Shown: positions 1 to 9,504, counted from the first letter of the stretch. The stretch: 64,000 bases of DNA from Variovorax sp. OK212 (GCF_900112425.1 NZ_FOLP01000006.1:248001-312000), one strand, 5' to 3'. Numbers and translations: made by a program. The notes: generated by a model not told the origin, from the letters alone.

Positions 1-1055
1 ACCGGCCGGTCGATGGCGAGCTCGAAGTCGAGCGCCTTGTCGGCCACCAGCGGCGACAGGTCGAGCGCCATCTGGCGCACCACCTCGCCGAAATCGAGCG
101 TCACCGACTCCGGCTGCTGGCGCAGCTGCTCCACCTTGGCGAGCGACAGCATCTGGTTGGCCAGCGCGGTGGCGCGCTCCACCGTCTGGCTGATTTCGCC
201 CAAGGCCTGCTCGGGCGCCACGTCGCCGCGGCGCGCCGACTGCACCTGCGCCTTCAGCACCGCCAGCGGCGTGCGCAGCTGGTGGGCGCTGTCGCGCACA
301 AAGCGCTTCTGGTGGTCGAGCAGCCCCTGCAGCCGGCCCATGACCTGCGTGGTGGCGTCGATCAGCGGGCGCAGTTCGCGCGGCGCGTCGGGCGCGTCGA
401 TGGGCGAGAGGTCGTCGGCCGGCCGCCTCTCGATGGCCTCGCCGAGTTCGCGCACCGGGCGCGTGGCGCGCTGCACCACGAACAGCGTGGCCAGCGCGAT
501 CACGCCCATCAGCAGGAGCTGGCGCCACAGCGTGTCGACCAGCAGCTTGCGCGCCAGCGTCTCGCGGATCTCCAGCGTCTCGGCCACCTGCACCACCGCC
601 ATGCCGCGCCCGCGTGCGCTGGCCACCGGCTGCAGCAGCACCGCCACGCGCACCGGCTGGTTGCGGAACTGCGCGTCGTAGAAATCCACCAGCGCGGCGT
701 ACGCGCTGCGGTCGGGAATGCGCCCGCGCCAGAAGGGCAGCTCGGCAAAGCCCGAGATCATCTCGCCGTCGAGCGCCGACACCCGGTAGAACAGCCGGCT
801 GCGGTTGTCGGCCTCGAAGGCCTCGAGCGCGGAGTAGGGCACGATGGCGCGCAACTGCGCCAGCTCGTCGTAGCCCTCCACGTCGAGCTGCTCGCCGATG
901 GTCTTGGCCGACGCGAGCAGCGTGCGGTCGTAGGCCGTGGTGGCCGCCGCCAGGCTCTGGCGGTACACGCTCACGCTGTTGATCACGATGAACAGCGCGA
1001 TCGGCGCGAGGATGCCGAGCAGCAGCCGCGCGCGCAGCGATGAAACGCGGGTCAT
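1..1055 (-). CDS. tctE: TctE-type sensor histidine kinase (3' part missing)
   Basis: Membrane sensor kinase that would phosphorylate the TctD regulator encoded just upstream. Reading from ATG at 1055, a first membrane segment lies near residues 10-30 and a second near 165-185, with a periplasmic sensor region between them. The H-box SAHQLRTPL places the phospho-accepting histidine at about residue 258. The C-terminal ATPase domain lies beyond base 1. The start overlaps the tctD stop by four bases (ATGA, 1052-1055), so the two genes are translationally coupled. The TctE name rests on the divergent tctCBA neighbours and on general similarity to tricarboxylate-sensing kinases; the ligand cannot be read from the sequence. 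Confidence 0.85.
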   Translation of the reverse strand, partial: MTRVSSLRARLLLGILAPIALFIVINSVSVYRQSLAAATTAYDRTLLASAKTIGEQLDVEGYDELAQLRAIVPYSALEAFEADNRSRLFYRVSALDGEMISGFAELPFWRGRIPDRSAYAALVDFYDAQFRNQPVRVAVLLQPVASARGRGMAVVQVAETLEIRETLARKLLVDTLWRQLLLMGVIALATLFVVQRATRPVRELGEAIERRPADDLSPIDAPDAPRELRPLIDATTQVMGRLQGLLDHQKRFVRDSAHQLRTPLAVLKAQVQSARRGDVAPEQALGEISQTVERATALANQMLSLAKVEQLRQQPESVTLDFGEVVRQMALDLSPLVADKALDFELAIDRP

Positions 1056-1735
1056 GTCTCGGGGCGCAGCAGGTAGCCCAGGCCGCGCATGGTCATCAGC
1101 ACGGCGCCCGTGCCCACCAGCTTCTTGCGCAGGCGGTACACCACCACCTCGATGGCCTCGTACTGCACGTCGGCCTCGCCCGGGAACACCAGCTCGAACA
1201 GGCGCTCCTTGGTCACGGCGTGGCCGGGCTTCATCATCAGCGCCTTCAGCAGCGCCAGCTCGCGCGGCGTGAGCTCGAGCAGTTCGGCGCGGTGGTAGAT
1301 GGCGCCGTTGTCGGGCTCGAAGCGCAGGCCACCGACCTCCTGCGGGTTCAGGCCCGCGTCCTGCCCGGCGACGCCGTGGCTGCGCCGGCGCAGCGCGCGG
1401 ATGCGGGCCTCCAGTTCGTCGAGGTCGAAGGGCTTGGGCAGGTAGTCGTCGGCCCCGGCGTTCAGTCCCATGATGCGGTCGCCCACGGTGCCGCGCGCCG
1501 TCAGCAGCAGCACCGGCGTGCGCAGCCCTTCGGCGCGCGCCTGTGCCAGCACCTGCAGGCCGTCGAGGTTGGGCAGGCTCAGGTCGAGCGCCACCACGTC
1601 GGGCTCGATGGCGCGCCATTGCGCCACGGCCTCGGCCCCGTCGCCGCAGATGCGCACGTCGATGCGGCGCCGCCCGAGGGTGCGCTGCAGGGTGATTTGC
1701 ATCGAGGGGTCGTCTTCGACCAGCAGCAGCTTCAT
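1052..1735 (-). CDS. tctD: TctD-type OmpR-family response regulator
   Basis: DNA-binding response regulator of 227 residues. The receiver domain starts MKLLLVEDD, with the acidic pocket at D8/D9 and the phosphorylated aspartate at D51 in ALDLSLPN. The C-terminal half (about 130-225) is an OmpR/PhoB winged helix, with the family pattern LTPRELALL and a final VYRLRKKL recognition region. ATG at 1735 was chosen because it begins exactly at the conserved first beta strand; an in-frame TTG at 1789 would add 18 non-conserved residues. No good Shine-Dalgarno precedes 1735. The gene is divergent from tctC, the usual arrangement for tctDE, so it probably controls tctCBA. Confidence 0.9.
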   Translation of the reverse strand: MKLLLVEDDPSMQITLQRTLGRRRIDVRICGDGAEAVAQWRAIEPDVVALDLSLPNLDGLQVLAQARAEGLRTPVLLLTARGTVGDRIMGLNAGADDYLPKPFDLDELEARIRALRRRSHGVAGQDAGLNPQEVGGLRFEPDNGAIYHRAELLELTPRELALLKALMMKPGHAVTKERLFELVFPGEADVQYEAIEVVVYRLRKKLVGTGAVLMTMRGLGYLLRPET

Positions 1736-1819
1736 AGGAGGACGGCGGGTGTGTTCTTCAGTGTTTTCCCCAGTCCGGCGGACAGCCAACTGACAGCGGG
1801 GCGGCGCATGATAGCGCTC

Positions 1820-1859
1820 AGGTTCAAGTCAGGTTCCTTTCAAGTTCCTTCCAGTTTTC
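1820..1859 (+). promoter_or_regulatory. Three 11-bp direct repeats, candidate TctD site
   Basis: AGGTTCAAGTC (1820-1830), AGGTTCCTTTC (1831-1841) and AAGTTCCTTCC (1842-1852) are head-to-tail repeats with GTTC spaced exactly 11 bp apart, followed by a partial AGTTTTC. OmpR-family regulators typically bind such helically phased direct repeats. The block ends 11 bp before the tctC start, closer than usual for an activator site, so it may be a repressor or autoregulatory site instead. Confidence 0.4.
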
Positions 1860-1870
1860 AGGAGACAACA

Positions 1871-2830
1871 ATGCGTCGCGATACCTTTCTGAAGTCCTTG
1901 GCCGCGCTGGCCGCCGCCGGTGCCCTGCCACTGTCGGCCCGGGCCGCTGCCAACGTCAAGATGATGATCCCCGCCAACCCGGGCGGCGGCTGGGACACCA
2001 CGGGCCGCGCGCTGGGCAAGGCGCTGAACGACGCCAAGGTGGCCGACACCGTCACCTACGACAACAAGGGCGGCGCCGCCGGCGCGCTGGGCCTGGCCCA
2101 GTTCGTGAACGGTTCCAAGGGCGACGCCAACGCATTGATGGTCATGGGCTCGGTCATGCTGGGCGGCATCATCACCGGCAAGCCGCCGGTCAAGCTCGAG
2201 CAGGCCACGCCCATCGCGCGCCTGACCACCGAATACAACGTGTTCGTGCTGCCCTCGAACTCACCGTTCAAGACCATGGCCGACGTCGTGGCCCAGCTCA
2301 AGAAAGACCCGGGCAGCGTCAAGTGGGGCGGCGGTTCGCGCGGCTCCACCGAGCACATTGCCGCGGCCATGATCGCGCAGAAGGTCGGTGCCGACCCGTC
2401 CAAGATCAACTACGTGGCCTTCCGCGGAGGCGGTGAAGCCACCGCCGCCATCCTGGGTGGCAACGTCACCATCGGCGGCAGCGGCTACAGCGAGTTCGCC
2501 GAATACATCGCCGCCGGCAAGATGAAGGCCATCGCCGTCACCTCGGCCAAGCGCCTTCCGGGCATCGACGTGCCCACGCTGAAGGAGCAGGGCATCGACG
2601 TGGAAATCGGCAACTGGCGCGGCGTGTACGGCGCGCCCGGCATCTCGGTCGAACAGCGCAAGGCGCTGACCGACATGGTGCTGGCCGCCATGAAGAGCGC
2701 TTCGTGGGCCGAGTCGCTCAAGAAGAACGAATGGACGCCGGCCGTGCTGTCGGGCGACGCGTTCGCGAAGTTCGTCGACGACGACTTCGCCAGCCTGCGC
2801 GCCATCATGACCAAGTCCGGCATGGTCTGA
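1871..2830 (+). CDS. tctC: Tripartite tricarboxylate transporter binding protein (TctC/Bug family)
   Basis: Periplasmic solute-binding component of a TTT transporter, 319 residues. The N-terminus MRRDTFLKSLAALAAAG is a signal peptide with a twin-arginine flavour, followed by a likely cleavage near ARA-AN. The family pattern IPANPGGGWDTTGR and the central VGADPSKINYVAF region are typical of Bug proteins. ATG at 1871 follows AGGAGA at 1860-1865; reading further upstream in frame only gives antisense of tctD. It is followed after 103 bp by tctB and tctA, so the three probably form one operon. The substrate is probably citrate or another di/tricarboxylate, but Bug proteins vary widely in ligand. 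Confidence 0.9.
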   Translation: MRRDTFLKSLAALAAAGALPLSARAAANVKMMIPANPGGGWDTTGRALGKALNDAKVADTVTYDNKGGAAGALGLAQFVNGSKGDANALMVMGSVMLGGIITGKPPVKLEQATPIARLTTEYNVFVLPSNSPFKTMADVVAQLKKDPGSVKWGGGSRGSTEHIAAAMIAQKVGADPSKINYVAFRGGGEATAAILGGNVTIGGSGYSEFAEYIAAGKMKAIAVTSAKRLPGIDVPTLKEQGIDVEIGNWRGVYGAPGISVEQRKALTDMVLAAMKSASWAESLKKNEWTPAVLSGDAFAKFVDDDFASLRAIMTKSGMV

Positions 2831-2933
2831 CCCCCGGCGCGCACCCCTGGCCCGCCCCACGGCGCGCTGTCCTCGCAAGAGACGACAGCGTGCCGTTTTC
2901 AAATCCAGCTCCACATTCCTCCCGGGAGAAAAA

Positions 2934-3482
2934 ATGACAACTCCAGACTCCTCGGTCCCGCTCTCCGGCGAGGCCCGGCCTGCGGCCGCATGGCCGCAAA
3001 CCCTGGTCGGCGCCGGCGTCCTGCTGACCGGCCTGGCGCTGGCTTTCGGCGCCATCGGCATTTCTTCCGAAGCCGGCTACGGCGGCGTCGGCCCCAACTT
3101 CCTGCCGTGGCTGGTGTCGGTGGTGCTGGTGCTGTGCGGCGCGTGGATCCTCTGGGAAGCACGCACCGGCGGCTTTCGCGAGCTCGATGCGCCCACGGGT
3201 GCCGCGCAGGCCTACTGGCCCGGCTTCGTCTGGGTGTCGGCGGGGCTGCTGCTCAACGCGGCGCTAATCACCACGCTCGGCTTCATCCTGAGCTGCACGC
3301 TGTGCTACGTGCTGGCCGTGCAGGGGCTGCGCCGCGCGAGCGGGCAGGCCGGTGTGAACTTGCCGCGCACCTGGGCCATCGACTTCATCGCGGGCGCGCT
3401 GATCTCCGCTCCGGTGTTCTGGATGTTCACGCAATTCCTGGCCATCAACCTGCCTGGCCTCACCAACACCGGGTGGTTCTGA
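2934..3482 (+). CDS. tctB: Tripartite tricarboxylate transporter small membrane subunit TctB
   Basis: Small integral membrane subunit of the TTT transporter, 182 residues. After a polar N-terminus, four hydrophobic stretches are visible at about 22-43 (TLVGAGVLLTGLALAFGAIG), 55-75, 100-135 and 150-170, matching the four-helix TctB family. It starts at ATG 2934 behind GGGAG and ends one base before the tctA start, so tctB and tctA are almost certainly co-translated. TctB is required with TctA for transport but its exact role is not known. Confidence 0.87.
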   Translation: MTTPDSSVPLSGEARPAAAWPQTLVGAGVLLTGLALAFGAIGISSEAGYGGVGPNFLPWLVSVVLVLCGAWILWEARTGGFRELDAPTGAAQAYWPGFVWVSAGLLLNAALITTLGFILSCTLCYVLAVQGLRRASGQAGVNLPRTWAIDFIAGALISAPVFWMFTQFLAINLPGLTNTGWF

Positions 3483-3483
3483 C

Positions 3484-5007
3484 ATGGAAATCTTCAACGC
3501 ACTGATGGCGGGCTTCGCCACCGCGATCACCCCGATCAATCTGCTCTGGTGCCTGGTCGGCTGCGCGCTCGGCACCGCCGTGGGCGTGCTGCCCGGCATC
3601 GGCCCGGCCGTGGCGGTCGCCATGCTGCTGCCCATCACCGGCAAGGTCGACATCACGGCCTCGATGATCTTCTTCTCGGGCATCTACTACGGCGCCATGT
3701 ACGGCGGCTCGACCACCTCCATTCTGCTGAACACGCCCGGCGAAACCGCCAGCATGGTGACGGCGATGGAGGGCAACAAGATGGCCAAGAGCGGCCGCGC
3801 GGGCGCCGCGCTCGCCACGGCCGCCATCGGCTCCTTCGTGGCCGGCACCATCGCCACCGTCATCGTCACGCTGTTCGCGCCCTTCGTGGCCGAGTTCGCG
3901 GTCAAGCTCGGCCCGCCCGAGTACTTCCTGCTGATGCTGCTGGCCTTCACCACCGTGAGCGCGGTGCTGGGCAAGAGCACGCTGCGCGGCATGACGGCGC
4001 TGTTCGTCGGCCTCGCGGCCGGTTGCGTCGGCCTCGACCAGATCTCGGGCCAGGGCCGCTACACCGGCGGTGTGCCTGAACTGCTCGACGGCATCGAGAT
4101 CGTGCTGGTGGCGGTCGGACTGTTCGCCGTGGCCGAGGTGCTGTACGCGGTGCTCTACGAAGGCAAGGTCACCGAAGGCCAGAACAAGCTCAGCCGCGTG
4201 CACATGACCAAGCGCGACTGGAAGCGCTCCATTCCAGCGTGGCTGCGCGGCACCGCCATCGGCACGCCCTTCGGCTGCATTCCGGCGGGCGGCACTGAGA
4301 TCCCGACCTTCCTGAGCTATGCGATGGAAAAGAAGCTGGTCAAGAACCCCGAAGACAAGGCCGAGTTCGGCACCAAGGGCGCCATCGAAGGCGTGGCCGG
4401 CCCCGAGGCCGCCAACAACGCCACGGTGACGGCCGCGCTGATCCCGCTGCTCACGCTGGGCATTCCCACGTCGAACACCACCGCCATCCTCCTGGGCGCG
4501 TTCCAGAACTACGGCATCCAGCCGGGCCCGCAGCTCTTCACCACCTCGGCCGCGCTGGTGTGGGCGCTGATCGCCTCGCTGTACATCGGCAATGTGATGC
4601 TGCTGGTGCTCAACCTGCCGATGGTCGGCCTGTGGGTCAAGCTGCTGAAGATCCCGAAGCCCCAGCTCTACGCCGGCATCCTGATCTTCGCGACGGTGGG
4701 TGCCTACGGCATGCGCCAGAGCGCGTTCGACCTGTTCCTGCTGTACGCCATCGGCCTGCTGGGCGTGGTGATGCGCCGTTTCGACTTCCCGACCGCGCCC
4801 GTGGTGGTCGGCATGATCCTCGGGCCGCTGGCCGAAGCGCAACTGCGCAATGCCATGTCGATCGGCGAGGGCAGTGCGGTGGTGTTCTTCCAGCGCCCGA
4901 TGTCGATCACGCTGGTGGTCATCGTGGTGGCCGTGCTGGTGCTGCCGCGGCTGGCCAAGCGCATGAGCGAACGCAAGCTGAAGCGGCTGGCGCAGCTCGA
5001 CGCCTGA
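3484..5007 (+). CDS. tctA: Tripartite tricarboxylate transporter large permease TctA
   Basis: Large membrane permease of 507 residues with about twelve hydrophobic segments. TctA hallmarks are visible: GVLPGIGPAVAVAMLLP near residue 38, the YGGSTTSILLNTPGE loop near 77, and a second glycine-rich motif GIPTSNTTAILLG near 329. The two motifs reflect the internal duplication of this family. Length agrees with the usual 500-505 residues. It imports the ligand delivered by TctC using the ion gradient. It is the last gene of the operon and is followed by a hairpin shared with the convergent efflux operon. Confidence 0.93.
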   Translation: MEIFNALMAGFATAITPINLLWCLVGCALGTAVGVLPGIGPAVAVAMLLPITGKVDITASMIFFSGIYYGAMYGGSTTSILLNTPGETASMVTAMEGNKMAKSGRAGAALATAAIGSFVAGTIATVIVTLFAPFVAEFAVKLGPPEYFLLMLLAFTTVSAVLGKSTLRGMTALFVGLAAGCVGLDQISGQGRYTGGVPELLDGIEIVLVAVGLFAVAEVLYAVLYEGKVTEGQNKLSRVHMTKRDWKRSIPAWLRGTAIGTPFGCIPAGGTEIPTFLSYAMEKKLVKNPEDKAEFGTKGAIEGVAGPEAANNATVTAALIPLLTLGIPTSNTTAILLGAFQNYGIQPGPQLFTTSAALVWALIASLYIGNVMLLVLNLPMVGLWVKLLKIPKPQLYAGILIFATVGAYGMRQSAFDLFLLYAIGLLGVVMRRFDFPTAPVVVGMILGPLAEAQLRNAMSIGEGSAVVFFQRPMSITLVVIVVAVLVLPRLAKRMSERKLKRLAQLDA

Positions 5008-5033
5008 GTCGCCCCAAGTCTTCTCAGATCCTC

Positions 5034-5078
5034 GAAGGCGCCGCCTCGCACGTTTCGTGCGGCGCGGCGCCTTCTGGT
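5034..5078. terminator. Bidirectional terminator-like hairpin between tctA and RND operon
   Basis: A 19-bp near-perfect stem (5034-5052 with 5056-5074, loop TTT) is followed by TGGTTTT. It sits between two convergent genes and could stop transcription from either side, better on the plus strand. Confidence 0.6.
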
Positions 5079-5138
5079 TTTCGGGCCCGCAAACCGGGTG
5101 GCGCCGGCCAGGCGGCGATGCGCCGGCGCGTCAGCGCA

Positions 5139-8100
5139 TCAGTGCTGCGGCGTCTCGGCGAGGTCGTCGTCGATGTGCGGGTCCGCCGGCTGCCCGCGCA
5201 GCTTGCGCACGGTGCGCCGGATCCAGTGCTCGATGTCGTCGATGTAGGTGAACACGGCCGGCACCACCAGCAGGCTCAGCACGGTGGAGGTGATGAGCCC
5301 GCCGATCACCGCCATCGCCATCGGCGAGCGGAAGCTGGAGTCGGCCGCGCCGAAGCCGACCGCGATCGGCAGCATGCCCGCGCCCATGGCCAGGGTGGTC
5401 ATGATGATCGGCCGCGCGCGCTTGTGGCAGGCGTCGCGCAGCGCGTCCCAGCGGCTCATGCCGTGGTCGCGGCGCGCCACGATGGCGTACTCCACCAGCA
5501 GGATCGAGTTCTTCGTGGCAATGCCCATCAGCATGATCAAGCCGATCAGCGACGGCATCGACAGCGCCTTCTGCCCGATCAGCAGTCCCACGAACGCACC
5601 GCCCAGCGCCAGCGGCAACGCGCACAGGATCGTCACCGGGTGCAGGAAGTCCTTGAACAGCAGCACCAGCACGATGTAGATGCACAGGACGCCGGTGAGC
5701 ATGGCCAGGCCGAAGCTCGCGAACAGCTCGGTCATGACTTCGGCGTCGCCCACTTCGGCGATGCGCACGCCGGGCGGCAGCTTCTGGATCGAAGGCAGTT
5801 TCTCGACCGCGGCTTTCGCGTCGCCCAGGCCCACGCCCGACAGCTCGATCTCGAAGTTCACGTTGCGCGAGCGGTCGTAGCGGTCGATCACGGCCGGGCC
5901 GCCTTCCATGGTGAGCGAGGCCACCTGGTTCAGCATCACGGGCCCGCGCGCGCCCGGCACCGACAGGCGCCCGAGCAGGTCGATGTCCTGGCGCGCCGAG
6001 TCTTCCAGCTTCACCACTATCGGCACCTGCCGCTGTGCGAGGTTGAGCTTGGCCAGCGACTGGTCGTAGTCGCCCAGCGTGGCCACCCGCAGCGTCTCGG
6101 CAATGGCCGAACTGGTGACGCCCAGGTCGGCGGCGCGCGCGAAGTCGGGCCGCACGGCGATCTCGGGGCGGATCAGGCTGGCGGTGGACGTGATGTTGCC
6201 CAGGCCGTGGATGGTGCGCAGGTCCTTCTCGACCGCGCTCGCGGCCGAAGCCAGCGCCACCGGGTCTTCGCCCGTGAGCGCCAGGATGTACTTCTCGCCC
6301 GAGCCGCCCAGGCCCACCGTGCTGCGCACGCCGGGCAGCGTCTCGAGCGCGGCGCGGATCTGGTTCTCGATCACCTGCTTGCGCGGCCGGTCGCCGCGCG
6401 GGTCGAGCTTGATCGTGAGCGTGGCCTTGCGCGTCTCGGGCGTGCCGAAGCTGGCGAACGGGTCGCCGCCCGCGCTGCCGCCCGCGACCGTGGTGTAGAC
6501 GCTCTTCACGTGGGCGACCTGCATCACGCGGCGGCGCGTTTCTTCGGATGCCGCCGTGGTCTGCGCCAGCGTGGCGCCGGGCGCGAGCGACAGGTACACC
6601 TGCGTCTGCGAGTTGTCGTCCGGCGGAATGAAGCCGGTCTTCAGCAGCGGGATCATCGCCAGCGAACCGAAGAAGAAGAGGGTGGCCAGCACCATCGTCT
6701 TGAAGCGGTTGTGCGTGCTCCATTCCACCGCGCGCATGTACCAGCGCAGCCAGCCGGGTTCCTTCTCCGCGCCGACGATGGGCTTGAGGATGTACGCCGC
6801 CATCATCGGCGTGAGCACCCGCGCGACCACCAGCGAGGCGAACACCGCGAGCGAGGCCGTCCAGCCGAATTGCTTGAAGAACTTGCCGGCCACGCCGCTC
6901 ATGAAGGCCGTGGGCAGGAACACCGCAATGAGGGTGAAGGTGGTGGCGATCACGGCCAGCCCGATCTCGTCGGCCGCCTCCATGGCCGCCTGGTAGGGCG
7001 TCTTGCCCATGCGCAGGTGGCGCACGATGTTCTCGACCTCCACGATGGCGTCGTCCACCAATATGCCCACCACCAGCGACAGCGCCAGCAGCGAGATCAC
7101 GTTCACCGAGAAGCCCAGCAGGTGCATGCCGATGAAGGCCGGAATCACCGACATCGGCAGCGCCACGGCCGACACGAAGGTGGCGCGCCAGTCGCGCAGG
7201 AACAGCCACACCACGATCACCGCCAGGATGGCGCCCTCATACAGCAGGTGCAGCGAGCCGTTGTATTCCTCTTCCACCGGGTCGACGAAGTTGAAGGCCT
7301 CGGTCAGCTCGATGTCGGGACGCTGCACGCGCAGGTCGGCGAGCGCCTTCTGCACCGCGTGGCCCACTTCCACTTCGCTGGCGCCGCGGCTGCGCGCCAC
7401 TTCGAAGCCCACCACCGGCTTGCCGTTGAGCAGCGCGGCCGCGCGCGGCTCGGCAATGGTGTCGCTGATGCGCGCCACCTGGTCCAGGCGCACGCGCCGG
7501 CCGTCGGTGAGCGCGATCTGCATGTCGGCGAGCTGGTCGGCCGACTGCACCGTGGCCATGGTGCGCACCGGCTGCTCGCTGCCGCCCAGGTCGAAGCGTC
7601 CGCCCGCGCTCTCCGTCTGCACCTGGCGCAGCTGGCGCGAGATGTCGCCGGCCGAGGCGCCCAGCGCCTGCAGCTTGGCCGGGTCGAGGTCGATGTGCAC
7701 CTGGCGCGTGACGCCGCCCACGCGGTTCACCGCGCCCACGCCGGGCAGCGCGAGCAGCTTCTTGGTGATGTCGTTGTCGACGTACCAGCTCAGCGCCTCG
7801 TTGTCCATGTGGGACGAGGCGATGGTGAAGGCCAGCACCGGCTGGCCCGCCAGGTCGAGCTTGGTGACCACCGGGTCGCGCACGTCGGCCGGCAGGTCGG
7901 CGCGCACGCGCTGCACCGCGGAGCGCACGTCGTCCACGGCTTCCTGCACGGGCTTCTCGAGGCGGAATTCCACGATGAGGGTGGCCGCGCCGTCCTGCAC
8001 CTTGGTGGTGATGTGCTTCAGGCCCTGCACGGTGGCGATGGAGTTCTCGAGCTTGCGCGCGACGTCGTTCTCCAGCTGCGAAGGCGAGGCACCGGGCAGC

Positions 8101-8249
8101 GACGCCGAGACCGTGACGGTCGGCAGGTCGATGTCCGGAAAGTTCTGCACCTTCATCGCGTTGAACGACAGCAGCCCACCGAAGGTGAGCAGCACGAACA
8201 GCATCACCGCCGGAATCGGGTTGCGTATGGACCAGGCGGAAACGTTCAT
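5139..8249 (-). CDS. RND multidrug efflux permease (HAE1/AcrB family)
   Basis: Inner-membrane proton-driven drug exporter of 1036 residues, the normal length. It starts MNVSAWSIRNPIPAV with the first transmembrane helix, then a porter region rich in the family pattern LPGASPSQLENDVARKLE. Paired conserved helices appear near residue 385 (GILVDDAIVEVENIVRH) and near 900 (GLIMLMGIATKNSILLVEY), the latter carrying the typical R/K-N after the second repeat. It follows the membrane-fusion gene with a 16-base gap and is the last gene of the tetR-OMF-MFP-RND operon. The export substrate cannot be assigned. A long open frame on the plus strand over this gene is an artefact of GC-rich codon use. Confidence 0.93.
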   Translation of the reverse strand: MNVSAWSIRNPIPAVMLFVLLTFGGLLSFNAMKVQNFPDIDLPTVTVSASLPGASPSQLENDVARKLENSIATVQGLKHITTKVQDGAATLIVEFRLEKPVQEAVDDVRSAVQRVRADLPADVRDPVVTKLDLAGQPVLAFTIASSHMDNEALSWYVDNDITKKLLALPGVGAVNRVGGVTRQVHIDLDPAKLQALGASAGDISRQLRQVQTESAGGRFDLGGSEQPVRTMATVQSADQLADMQIALTDGRRVRLDQVARISDTIAEPRAAALLNGKPVVGFEVARSRGASEVEVGHAVQKALADLRVQRPDIELTEAFNFVDPVEEEYNGSLHLLYEGAILAVIVVWLFLRDWRATFVSAVALPMSVIPAFIGMHLLGFSVNVISLLALSLVVGILVDDAIVEVENIVRHLRMGKTPYQAAMEAADEIGLAVIATTFTLIAVFLPTAFMSGVAGKFFKQFGWTASLAVFASLVVARVLTPMMAAYILKPIVGAEKEPGWLRWYMRAVEWSTHNRFKTMVLATLFFFGSLAMIPLLKTGFIPPDDNSQTQVYLSLAPGATLAQTTAASEETRRRVMQVAHVKSVYTTVAGGSAGGDPFASFGTPETRKATLTIKLDPRGDRPRKQVIENQIRAALETLPGVRSTVGLGGSGEKYILALTGEDPVALASAASAVEKDLRTIHGLGNITSTASLIRPEIAVRPDFARAADLGVTSSAIAETLRVATLGDYDQSLAKLNLAQRQVPIVVKLEDSARQDIDLLGRLSVPGARGPVMLNQVASLTMEGGPAVIDRYDRSRNVNFEIELSGVGLGDAKAAVEKLPSIQKLPPGVRIAEVGDAEVMTELFASFGLAMLTGVLCIYIVLVLLFKDFLHPVTILCALPLALGGAFVGLLIGQKALSMPSLIGLIMLMGIATKNSILLVEYAIVARRDHGMSRWDALRDACHKRARPIIMTTLAMGAGMLPIAVGFGAADSSFRSPMAMAVIGGLITSTVLSLLVVPAVFTYIDDIEHWIRRTVRKLRGQPADPHIDDDLAETPQH

Positions 8250-8265
8250 GGCGTGTCCTTTGAAA

Positions 8266-9504
8266 TTACTTGGCCGCGGCGGCGGAAGCCGCAGGCTGGG
8301 CCGATTGCGCCGCAGGCTGCGCCGAAGTGGGCGCCGCCGCCGGTGCGGGCGCGGACACGGGCGCGTCCACCACGCGCACCAGGTCGCCGTCGTTCAGGAA
8401 GCCCGCGCCTTGCACCACCACGCGCGCGCCCTCGGGCAGCGCGCTGGTGATCTCGATGCGGTCGTTCAGCCGGCGCCCGATCTGCACTTTCAGCTGCGCC
8501 ACCTTGTTGTCGGGCTTGAGCAGGAAGACGTTGTTGAAGCCGTCGCGCGGCACGATGGCGATCTGCGGCACCGTGGGCGCCGAGCTGCGGCCGAGTTCGA
8601 AGTCGCCGCGCGCGAACATGCCGGCCTTGATGCCGGTGTTCTGCTGCACGTTGGGCAGGTCGACATACACCAGCGCCGCGCGCGTCTGCGGGTCGACCGT
8701 GGGCGCGATGCTGCGCACCTTGCCGCGCACCTGCGCGCCGCTGGCGCTCACCACGAAGGCCGTGGTGCCCACCGCGATGCGGCCCAGCTCGGCCGAGGTC
8801 ACTTCGGCGCGCCACTCGAGGCGGCCCTGGCGGATCAGGCGGAACAGCTCGGTGCCGGCCGCGACCACGCTGCCCACCGTGGCGGTGCGCGCGGAGATCA
8901 CGCCGTCGTCGGGTGCCAGCACCTGCGTGTTGCGCCCGCGCACTTCCTGCGCGGCCAGCACGGCCTCGGCCGCCTCGACGCGCGCCTTGGCCGTCTGCTC
9001 GGTGGTCTGGTACTGGTTGATCTGCTGCTGGCTCAGCGCGCCGGTGGCCTGCAGCGTGCGGGCGCGCGCGGCGTTGCCGGCGGCGTCGGCCGCGGTGGCG
9101 CGGGCTTCGGCCAGCGAGGCGCGCGACTGCGCGATGTCGGCGCGCACCGTCTCGGGCGAGAACACGGCCAGCACCTGGCCCTTCTTGACCACGTCGCCCA
9201 CGTTCACGCGCACCTCGGCGAGCTTGAGCCCGTTCGATTCGGAGCCGACCACGGCCTCCTGCCAGGCGGCGACGTTGCCGTTGGCCGCGAGGGTCAACGT
9301 GAGCTCGGTGGCTTCGGGCCTGGTGACGGTGACGGTCAGCGCGGGCTTGGGCGTGTTCGCGCCGTCCTTGCCGGCCTTGGCCGCGGCAGCGGAGGGTTCG
9401 CCCGCCTTGTCCGGGGACTTGCGCGTCAGGAAGAACACCGCCGCAAGGACGACGACCAGCGCGACCAGCGCGATGACGAGGGTGGAACGCTTCATTGATT
9501 TCAT
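8266..9504 (-). CDS. RND efflux periplasmic adaptor (membrane fusion protein)
   Basis: Adaptor of 412 residues linking the RND pump to the outer-membrane channel. A single N-terminal anchor (STLVIALVALVVVLAAVFFL, about 7-26) has no lipobox. A biotinyl-lipoyl half-motif (VNVGDVVKKGQVLAVFSPE, near 110) is followed by an alpha-helical hairpin and then the second lipoyl half (APDDGVISARTATVGSVVAAG). The C-terminus is an Ala/Pro/Gln-rich tail. ATG 9504 overlaps the stop of the upstream OMF gene by four bases (9501-9504), which fixes the start. Confidence 0.9.
   Translation of the reverse strand: MKSMKRSTLVIALVALVVVLAAVFFLTRKSPDKAGEPSAAAAKAGKDGANTPKPALTVTVTRPEATELTLTLAANGNVAAWQEAVVGSESNGLKLAEVRVNVGDVVKKGQVLAVFSPETVRADIAQSRASLAEARATAADAAGNAARARTLQATGALSQQQINQYQTTEQTAKARVEAAEAVLAAQEVRGRNTQVLAPDDGVISARTATVGSVVAAGTELFRLIRQGRLEWRAEVTSAELGRIAVGTTAFVVSASGAQVRGKVRSIAPTVDPQTRAALVYVDLPNVQQNTGIKAGMFARGDFELGRSSAPTVPQIAIVPRDGFNNVFLLKPDNKVAQLKVQIGRRLNDRIEITSALPEGARVVVQGAGFLNDGDLVRVVDAPVSAPAPAAAPTSAQPAAQSAQPAASAAAAK

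Noticed and set aside
1736..1789. An upstream in-frame TTG start for the TctD gene at 1789
   Set aside because: It adds 18 unconserved residues before a receiver domain that normally begins at MKLLLVEDD; the CCTCCT before 1735 is a Shine-Dalgarno on the wrong strand.
4560..8450. A 1296-codon open frame on the plus strand over the RND pump gene
   Set aside because: It is antisense to a fully conserved RND sequence; its Arg/Gln/His-rich composition is typical of GC-rich shadow frames.
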